Shown piece after piece: positions 5,519 through 11,645 of a stretch of DNA of 11,645 nt (within the stretch, counting starts at the first letter, position 1; each line of letters opens with the position of its first letter). The stretch spans positions 1-11,645 of the forward strand of contig QQUK01000090.1 in NCBI GenBank assembly GCA_008501655.1, written 5' to 3'. Source of the stretch: Calditrichota bacterium (GTDB lineage Bacteria; Zixibacteria; MSB-5A5; GN15; FEB-12). Below the pieces are notes generated by a model, which was given only the letters and a program-made list of their open reading frames with translations, was not told where the DNA came from and made no database searches. The translations under genes were made by a program, and so were the position numbers.

Positions 5519-8197
5519 TTAAGATGTGAGCGGATCAGATTTGTCCGGATCTAACTGCAGATTTTTATATGCTTTTTTCAAAACTGTCGATGATAGTTTG
5601 TTCTCAGCAGCCATAGCTTTCAGGGCTGCAAAAACAATATGTTTCGCATCGACTTCAAAGAAATCTCTTAATTTTTCACGGGTCTCACTGCGACCGAATC
5701 CATCGGTACCAAGGATAACAAACTCTCCCGGAATCCAATTTGCTATTGTTGCCGGGATCGCTTTCATATAATCCGATGCTGCGATAAATACTCCGGTCTC
5801 ACCTTCCAGAGCTTTTTCAATAAACGGCTGCTCCTGTTTTTTCTTATCCAAATAAAGGTTTGACCGTTCGGTAGAAATCGCATCAGTATACAGCTGCTTG
5901 TAACTGGTCACCGACCAGACGTCCGAAGCGACATCATATTCCTCTTCGAGAATCTTCTGTGCTTTCAGAGCCTCATTCAGAATAGCACCGGACCCAAACA
6001 GATGTGCCTTGAATTTTTTCCGGCTGTTTGATGATTCCTTGAATTTATAAATTCCATTTAAGATTCCCTCTTCGGAACCTTCCGGCATCTCCGGCATCTC
6101 ATAAAATTCATTCATAACCGTGATGTAGTAAAAGATATCTTCCTGTTTCTGATACATCCGGTCCATACCATCTTTAATAATGACAGCGAGTTCAAACGCA
6201 AAAGCCGGGTCATACGCCCGTAAGTTCGGCACCGACATTGCTATCAGATGACTGTGTCCATCCTGATGCTGCAGACCTTCTCCAGCAAGCGTTGTACGTC
6301 CTGATGTACCGCCGATTAAGAATCCGCGAGCACGAATATCTCCGGCAAGCCATATTAAATCACCGATTCGCTGGAATCCGAACATCGAGTAAAAGATGAA
6401 AAAGGGAAGAAGAGTTGTTTCATGGTTAGTATATGCCGTTGCTGCTGCTATAAATGATGATATCGAACCGGCTTCAGTAATGCCTTCTTCAAGAATCTGG
6501 CCATCTCGGGCTTCTTTGTAATACAAAAGACTTTCTTTATCAACCGGATCATAGGTCTGACCAAAACGGGAATAAATACCGTATTTTCTGAATAATGATT
6601 CCATACCGAACGTACGCGCTTCATCCGGTACAATCGGAACGATAAATTTACTCAATTCTTTATCTGCTAATAGTTTTGAAAGGATATGAACAAAAACCAT
6701 CGTCGTTGCTATTTTTCTGTTTCCGGAACCGGAATAAAATTCAGTATAAATATCATCATCAGGTATTGGAAGTTTTGCGCTAACTATTTTTCTATTCGGT
6801 AGATATCCGCCAAGTTCAGCACGGCGTTCTTTCAGGTATCTGATCTCTTCTGAATCCTCAGCTGGTTTATAGAACGGAGCCTCTGAAACAATATTGTCAT
6901 CAAGGGGTATTCCAAAACGGCTTCTGAATGTTCTCAGTTCATCCTCATTCAGTTTTTTCTGCTGATGGGTAATATTTCTGCCTTCACCTGCTTCACCAAG
7001 ACCGTAGCCTTTGACTGTTTTCGCAAGAATTACCGTCGGCTGTCCTTTGTGTTCCACAGCCGCTTTGTAAGCTGCGTAAACTTTTTGCGGGTCATGTCCA
7101 CCCCGTCTTAATTTCTGCAGTTGGTCGTCAGAATAACTTTTTACAAGTTCTAAAACTCGCGGGTCTCTACCGAAGAAATCTTTCCGGATAAAAGCACCAT
7201 CGGATACGGTATACTTTTGAAATTGTCCGTCGGGAACTTCATCCATGACTTTTACTAAAGCAGCTTCTTTATCTTCAGCTAAGAGCGGATCCCAATCCGA
7301 ACCCCAGATTACTTTGATAACATTCCATCCGGCGCCGCGGAAAGCTGCTTCGAGCTCCTGAATAACTTTTCCATTCCCGCGTACCGGTCCGTCAAGTCTC
7401 TGTAAATTACAGTTGATTACAAAAGTGAGATTATCAAGATGTTCTCTTGATGCGAGTGTTATTGCTCCGAGTGATTCCGGTTCGTCGGTTTCACCGTCAC
7501 CTAAAAACGCCCAGACACGCTGGTTCGGATTATTCAAAACTCCCCGGTCTTCAAGATACCGGTTTAACCGTGCCTGATAAATAGCCATTATAGGACCAAG
7601 CCCCATCGAGACCGTAGGGAACTGCCAGAATTCCGGCATCAGCCAGGGGTGAGGGTAGGACGATAGTCCGCCGTTCGGACTCAGTTCTCTGCGGAAATTT
7701 TCCAGATGCTCTTTTGAAATCCTGCCTTCTAAAAATGCTCTGGCATAAATCCCCGGGGCTGCATGCCCCTGAAAATATACCATATCACCCGGTTTGTCTC
7801 CGTGAGAGCCCCGGAAAAAGTGGTTAAAGCCTACTTCGTACAAAGTTGCTGATGATGCAAATGTCGAAATATGTCCACCTATACCTTCAGCCTGCCAATT
7901 AGCCCGTACAACCATCGCCATCGCATTCCAGCGGATAATAGATTTGATTCGCCGTTCAATCTCACGACTACCCGGATAACTCGGTTGTTCTTCTACATTA
8001 ATAGTGTTTATGTACGGAGTTTTGGCTGTAAATCGAATATGAACCGAGTGCTGCTGAGCTCGAAGCTGCATCAGCTTCAGAAGCTCTTTGACCCGATCAG
8101 GTCCCTGATTCTGGTAGACATAATCAAGTGATTCGAGCCATTCTTTATTTTCGTAGATTATCTCTTCAGCTAATCTTTTATTTCTATCATCAATCAT
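5519..8197 (-). CDS. aceE: Pyruvate dehydrogenase E1, homodimeric AceE type
   Basis: The thiamine-diphosphate enzyme that decarboxylates pyruvate and acetylates the lipoyl group of E2. Its 892 residues compare with 887 in E. coli AceE, and it is full length. Visible signatures are GIGGHI with His109, QGHAAPG with His145, the ThDP/Mg motif GDGETDEP (233-240) closing at NLQRLDGPVRGN (264-275), the loop around NITHQQKK with His411, and EEGITEAGS with Glu571, which aligns with the cofactor-activating Glu571 of E. coli. The N-terminal 50 residues are helical and in this family dock onto the E2 binding domain. The start is ATG at 8197, with AGGAGA at 5-6 nt. It is the first gene of the aceE-aceF-lpd operon, with a predicted promoter 46 nt upstream. 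No PdhR-type regulator gene is adjacent. Assignment is firm; the single-chain type is less usual in FCB bacteria, which often carry heterodimeric PdhA/PdhB. Confidence 0.98.
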   Translation of the reverse strand: MIDDRNKRLAEEIIYENKEWLESLDYVYQNQGPDRVKELLKLMQLRAQQHSVHIRFTAKTPYINTINVEEQPSYPGSREIERRIKSIIRWNAMAMVVRANWQAEGIGGHISTFASSATLYEVGFNHFFRGSHGDKPGDMVYFQGHAAPGIYARAFLEGRISKEHLENFRRELSPNGGLSSYPHPWLMPEFWQFPTVSMGLGPIMAIYQARLNRYLEDRGVLNNPNQRVWAFLGDGETDEPESLGAITLASREHLDNLTFVINCNLQRLDGPVRGNGKVIQELEAAFRGAGWNVIKVIWGSDWDPLLAEDKEAALVKVMDEVPDGQFQKYTVSDGAFIRKDFFGRDPRVLELVKSYSDDQLQKLRRGGHDPQKVYAAYKAAVEHKGQPTVILAKTVKGYGLGEAGEGRNITHQQKKLNEDELRTFRSRFGIPLDDNIVSEAPFYKPAEDSEEIRYLKERRAELGGYLPNRKIVSAKLPIPDDDIYTEFYSGSGNRKIATTMVFVHILSKLLADKELSKFIVPIVPDEARTFGMESLFRKYGIYSRFGQTYDPVDKESLLYYKEARDGQILEEGITEAGSISSFIAAATAYTNHETTLLPFFIFYSMFGFQRIGDLIWLAGDIRARGFLIGGTSGRTTLAGEGLQHQDGHSHLIAMSVPNLRAYDPAFAFELAVIIKDGMDRMYQKQEDIFYYITVMNEFYEMPEMPEGSEEGILNGIYKFKESSNSRKKFKAHLFGSGAILNEALKAQKILEEEYDVASDVWSVTSYKQLYTDAISTERSNLYLDKKKQEQPFIEKALEGETGVFIAASDYMKAIPATIANWIPGEFVILGTDGFGRSETREKLRDFFEVDAKHIVFAALKAMAAENKLSSTVLKKAYKNLQLDPDKSDPLTS

Positions 8198-8242
8198 ATA
8201 ATCTCCTGAAAAATTCTTTGAAACATAGCATATATGTATCTA

Positions 8243-8271
8243 AGTTTACTATGCTTTTAAACATTTATCAA
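8243..8271 (-). promoter_or_regulatory. Predicted promoter of the aceE-aceF-lpd operon
   Basis: On the minus strand TTGATA (8271-8266) and TAAACT (8248-8243) are separated by exactly 17 nt. Transcription would start about 8236, leaving a leader of about 38 nt that carries the AGGAGA ribosome binding site. The -35 matches the sigma70 consensus at five of six positions and the -10 at four of six. Confidence 0.45.
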
Positions 8272-8372
8272 TCTTTTAGATAACAAATTTATGAAGGTTT
8301 TGTTCAAAATATCAGGTTACATAAAAAAGTAACAATTAAACCCTCCTAACTTCATGTAAAATCTATAATTAT

Positions 8373-8406
8373 GGAAAAACTACCTACCCGAGTTGTTAGG
8401 TTTTCC
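8373..8406. repeat. Imperfect inverted repeat in the aceE upstream region
   Basis: GGAAA and ACCTA on the left arm pair with TAGGT and TTTCC on the right, giving 10 bp interrupted by a 4-nt bulge on the left arm. The right arm's GTTAGG (8395-8400) could instead pair with CCTAAC (8345-8350), so two mutually exclusive folds are possible. There is no T-run fitting a terminator. It could be a regulatory structure or chance. Confidence 0.25.
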
Positions 8407-8598
8407 GTTTAAGGTTGAATTTTTTATCTATTGTATTTAGCCTGACAATTAGAACAAGGGGCAAATGATTCAATTTGAAACAGTTTAAAAGTGAAATCTC
8501 ATTGTTAATATCAGTTAGTGAAAATTTGTAGCTTCAGGATGTTAAAAATCGAGATAATACTCCGATATAATAGGAAAAAATATAGATATATATATAAT

Positions 8599-11500
8599 AT
8601 GAAAAAGTGGCTTTTTCTCATACTCTGGGCTAGCATTATTTCAACCGTTTCAGCGACCAACTTCTACGTTACTTCATCCGGTGATGATTCCAATTCGGGA
8701 CTTGACTCAACAAACGCGTGGTTGTCGATTGATAACGGTGATCAGACAGGTGTGCTCAATCCCGGAGATACTGTTTTTATCTACCCCGGTAATTATGCAC
8801 CAGGGAGTACTCTCCAGTTGAATACTTCTGGAACAAACATCAATTACATTGTCTATAACAAAATTGGTTTAGGTGACATAAATATTGTAAACGATTTTGG
8901 TAATAGTACTATCCTAAGTATAAATGGTAATTATATCTCTGTTGCAGACTTAAGAATATCCGGTTCTCAAAATTATGGTGTAGTTGCGAATGGTACTCAG
9001 TTAACTATATCAAATATAAAGATAGAAAATACATTTGGTAGTAGTTTGGTTGTTAATGGTGATTCAATCACAATAGATAATTGCTTGATTGACAATTCTA
9101 CCTGGTATGGGATGGAAATTGCTGGCAACTATAATACGTATACACGTAATGTAATTATTAATGGAAATGCAGTAGCAATCGTCCTCGAAAATTCAGCAGA
9201 GTTTGAAAATAATTTCTACCATAATGTTATCATTAATAATAAATCACATGGTATAGAGTTTTGGAAAGATATCACATCAGCTCGTATATTTAACAACATA
9301 ATTTCAAGCAACGGTGGAAATGGTGTCAAAGGTTCAGATCAGATAATTGCAGGATTCAACAATATTTGGGGGAATTCCAAGGGTGATTATAACGGTATAG
9401 TTGATTCAGCCGGCGGAATCAGCGCCAAAGCTTTATTCTATGATACAACAAATAATAGATATGAATTACTGGAAGGTTCACTTGATATCAATGCTGGTTT
9501 GGATATCGGCTACGAATTCAATGGACCTGCTCCTGATATCGGAGCATTTGAAAAATACAATACATATTACGTTAGTACATCAGGTGATGATGAAAATGAT
9601 GGGAAAACAGAAGGAACAGCCTGGGGTTCGATAGATTTCGGATCCGGTATCCTTGCTCCCGGTGATACTGTACGGGTTCTCCCCGGAACATATTCAGAAC
9701 AGGTTACTCTCACTGAATCTGGTGCTGCAATTAATGATATGATTACTTATAAAGGTATTGCAGATGCTACAATAATCGACGGTTTGGGTACTATTAATGA
9801 TTTGGTTGTAATCGATGGTGATTATGTCGAAATATCTCAAATGATAGTTAAAAATTCAAACAACGAAAATATTAATATTAACGGATACGCAGACAAAGTT
9901 ACTTATTGTCAGATATTACATGCAAACAATGAAGGTATTTATTCGAGTAATAGCTCTTTTCAGGCACTTCGCAATGTTGTAGCAAACTCAGGTGATGATG
10001 GAATTCAACTAAACTCCGGGGACAGTTGTGTAGTAGCCAATAATACAATTTACAACAATAGAAATGGAATTGAAAATAAAACAGAAGTAAATATATTTTA
10101 TAATAATATATTATTGTCTAATGATAAAGGTATCAACTCAAATGATAAATCAACGGCTTCTTATTCAATATATTTTAACAATACTGATGATGTTTCAGGT
10201 GGAATAACGACCGGGTTTGGTTCTCTGTTAGAAGATCCGCTGTTAGTTGATACTGCTGCCGGTGATTTTAATCTGAGGAGTAACTCACCTGCCGTTGATG
10301 CAGGTATCGATGATGGAAGTCTGTTTTTTGGATCTGCACCGGATATTGGAGCTTATGAGATAAGTTTGATTGATACATTCTATATTGTATCAAATTATGA
10401 TACTCTGTATGCTGATTCATTGTACCAATTTGTAATTGTAGTTCTTGATTCACTCGGAAACCCAGCGAATGCCGGTAACGTCAGCTGGAGCCATACGTTT
10501 ACTACAGGAGTTATAGATAGTGATGGTATTTTTAATCCTGAACTTATCGGAACCGGTGAAGTCATTGTCACTCTTTCAGATTACGGTTATTCAGATACAA
10601 CTGCAACCATGACCATTGTACCGGGAATGGTTGCAGATTTAGCAATAACTCCGCTTACTGCTACAATTACAACCGATTCAACCCAGCAGTTCTCACTCAC
10701 TGGAACTGACAGCGATGGGAATGCTACAAATGAATTAGGTTCCATTAGTTGGGGATTGACAAATAGCCTTGGTGATATTGATGTTACCGGATTATTCTCA
10801 CCCCATACTGTCGGGAAAACATTAGTTACTGCAGCAAGTGATATAGGACCGTCTGTATCGTCGGATACGATAACTGTCGAAGTTGGAAACACTTCCTATA
10901 TTAGAGTGATACCACAAAGTATTTCAATCACCCAGGATTCATCGTCCCAGTTTATTACGTTTGGGTATGATGCGGACAGTAACTTTATCAAAGATTTAAC
11001 CGATTCTGTTACCTGGTCAACTGACGATGCCCTTGGAAATGTTACTGCAACTGGTCTCTATACAGCCGGAGCAACTCCATCTCCGCCAAATTACTATGTT
11101 ACCGCTGTGTATCAAAGTTTTTCGGATTCAGGTCAGGTAACAGTTCTTACAGATGGATCGATATCATATTTCCAAATTGAATATCAGGATGGAACCGTTG
11201 TAGGTGATACAACAACCACAACAGACAATGACACTACCACCTTCTACTGCCGGGGGTATGCATCAGATAGTACCTTACTTGGTGATATTTCAGTACAGTG
11301 GAATATGCTTGGAGTTGATTCAATCGGTTCATTTTCCGATTCTGTTGGTACATCGAGCAGCCTTACTTTGACTACACCGGGAACGGGACAGATAGAAATT
11401 GTCTATTCCGCTTCAGTAAAAGATACATCCGGAACAATAACTGTCCAGACAGGTGCAGCTTCTGAATTCATCATAACACCGGATACATTGGTCATCTCAT

Positions 11501-11645
11501 CAGATAGTACAGCAAGTTTTTCTGCCGTTGCATATGATGCTGATGGTAATGCTGTCATCCCTGCTGTTATTCCAAGCTGGGCAGTGATTGGTGGTATTGG
11601 CACTATCGATTTTACTGGAGAATTTGATCCGACTACTGTGGGGGT
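8599..11645 (+). CDS. Large secreted protein with duplicated beta-helix modules and tandem Ig-like repeats, 3' end outside window
   Basis: The frame is open for 1015 codons from ATG 8599 to the window edge without a stop. Residues 1-19 are a Sec signal peptide ending VSA. Two similar modules follow. Module 1 (22-318) and module 2 (323-587) each begin FYVTSSGDD or YYVSTSGDD, then LNPGDTVFIYPGNY or LAPGDTVRVLPGTY (DUF1565-like). Each continues through Asn/Ile-rich beta-helix rungs (short NNTIYNN-like units) and ends PDIGAFE or PDIGAYE, as in choice-of-anchor Q/NosD-like right-handed beta-helix proteins. From about 589 come Ig-like (Big_2-like) repeats of about 85-100 residues: 589-676, 677-764, 765-854, 855-954 and 955 onward, with recurring GDIDVTGLFSP or GTIDFTGEFDP motifs and a DSDGN turn. 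Beta-helix modules often bind or cleave polysaccharides and the Ig repeats act as a stalk. No catalytic residues can be assigned. A C-terminal sorting domain may lie beyond the window. No Shine-Dalgarno sequence is near the start. Confidence 0.9.
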   Translation, partial: MKKWLFLILWASIISTVSATNFYVTSSGDDSNSGLDSTNAWLSIDNGDQTGVLNPGDTVFIYPGNYAPGSTLQLNTSGTNINYIVYNKIGLGDINIVNDFGNSTILSINGNYISVADLRISGSQNYGVVANGTQLTISNIKIENTFGSSLVVNGDSITIDNCLIDNSTWYGMEIAGNYNTYTRNVIINGNAVAIVLENSAEFENNFYHNVIINNKSHGIEFWKDITSARIFNNIISSNGGNGVKGSDQIIAGFNNIWGNSKGDYNGIVDSAGGISAKALFYDTTNNRYELLEGSLDINAGLDIGYEFNGPAPDIGAFEKYNTYYVSTSGDDENDGKTEGTAWGSIDFGSGILAPGDTVRVLPGTYSEQVTLTESGAAINDMITYKGIADATIIDGLGTINDLVVIDGDYVEISQMIVKNSNNENININGYADKVTYCQILHANNEGIYSSNSSFQALRNVVANSGDDGIQLNSGDSCVVANNTIYNNRNGIENKTEVNIFYNNILLSNDKGINSNDKSTASYSIYFNNTDDVSGGITTGFGSLLEDPLLVDTAAGDFNLRSNSPAVDAGIDDGSLFFGSAPDIGAYEISLIDTFYIVSNYDTLYADSLYQFVIVVLDSLGNPANAGNVSWSHTFTTGVIDSDGIFNPELIGTGEVIVTLSDYGYSDTTATMTIVPGMVADLAITPLTATITTDSTQQFSLTGTDSDGNATNELGSISWGLTNSLGDIDVTGLFSPHTVGKTLVTAASDIGPSVSSDTITVEVGNTSYIRVIPQSISITQDSSSQFITFGYDADSNFIKDLTDSVTWSTDDALGNVTATGLYTAGATPSPPNYYVTAVYQSFSDSGQVTVLTDGSISYFQIEYQDGTVVGDTTTTTDNDTTTFYCRGYASDSTLLGDISVQWNMLGVDSIGSFSDSVGTSSSLTLTTPGTGQIEIVYSASVKDTSGTITVQTGAASEFIITPDTLVISSDSTASFSAVAYDADGNAVIPAVIPSWAVIGGIGTIDFTGEFDPTTVG

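Larger units (their letters stand above)
8198..8598. other. Divergent intergenic region between aceE and the beta-helix protein gene
   Basis: This AT-rich stretch of 401 nt has no convincing gene. It contains the aceE ribosome binding site and predicted promoter (8243-8271), a bulged inverted repeat (8373-8406), a small GTTAC/GTAAC repeat (8316-8320 and 8329-8333), and a TATAAT (8566-8571) that may belong to the plus-strand gene but lacks a good -35. Two 13-codon ATG frames (8291-8332 and 8371-8412) look like chance. Confidence 0.6.

Noticed and set aside
8291..8332. 13-codon ATG frame in the aceE upstream gap, and a second at 8371-8412
   Set aside because: Frames this short are expected by chance in a 400-nt AT-rich gap, and neither has a Shine-Dalgarno sequence.
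8325..8347. Strong Shine-Dalgarno match AGGAGGG on the minus strand followed by a TTG start
   Set aside because: The frame it could serve is only seven codons long and lies upstream of the predicted aceE promoter. Leader-peptide attenuation cannot be supported.
10587..10892. Minus-strand open frame of 101 codons
   Set aside because: Antisense to the Ig-like repeats of the large secreted protein. Its Val/Ser/Thr-rich product merely mirrors the repeat composition, and the same holds for the frame at 11403-11603.
1..11645. CRISPR arrays, tRNA or rRNA genes, IS elements, attachment sites, replication origins
   Set aside because: Looked for on both strands. No regularly spaced repeats, cloverleaf-like or rRNA-like segments, transposase or integrase motifs, or terminal inverted repeats were seen.

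Overview
The window reads as a chromosomal segment of a moderately AT-rich, Gram-negative bacterium of the FCB superphylum. The main pointer is a protein that ends in a Por/T9SS-type C-terminal sorting domain with the YPNPFNP signature, a form common in Ignavibacteria, Calditrichaeota, Marinimicrobia, KSB1 and similar lineages. A lipoprotein efflux adaptor and a large secreted beta-helix/Ig-like protein agree with a diderm envelope. Several genes have recognisable Shine-Dalgarno sequences (GGAGA, AAGGA, GGGAGA), which is atypical of core Bacteroidetes. The phylum assignment is inference.

Layout. 1-792 (minus): the N-terminal 264 residues of an RND-type periplasmic adaptor lipoprotein, whose C-terminus lies outside the window. 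793-1023: a divergent intergenic region with a good sigma70-like promoter and a 50-nt-spaced pair of near-identical ATACCGG-containing sites. 1024-2121 (plus): a secreted T9SS cargo protein with an unrecognised body. 2201-2674 (minus): a TspO/MBR family membrane protein. 2735-8197 (minus): a tight three-gene pyruvate dehydrogenase operon transcribed aceE, aceF, lpd, with gaps of 17 and 16 nt, followed by a hairpin terminator just before tspO. 8198-8598: a 401-nt divergent intergenic region. 8599-11645 (plus, running off the window): at least 1015 residues of a secreted protein with two tandem beta-helix/DUF1565-like modules and then at least five Ig-like repeats.

How the genes work together. 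The E1-E2-E3 set is complete: a homodimeric AceE-type E1, an E2 with one lipoyl domain, and dihydrolipoyl dehydrogenase. Together they convert pyruvate to acetyl-CoA, CO2 and NADH, which suggests aerobic or facultative central metabolism. The flanking genes are envelope or secretome genes with no obvious functional tie to it. No RNA gene, CRISPR array, IS element or phage gene was seen.

I found no clear new multi-gene system. The points most worth a second look are the paired ATACCGG sites on the promoter of the T9SS cargo gene, the unrecognised body of that cargo protein, the internally duplicated beta-helix protein, the lpd/tspO junction where a terminator sits almost on the tspO start codon, and the proteobacterial-style AceEF in an FCB-like background.
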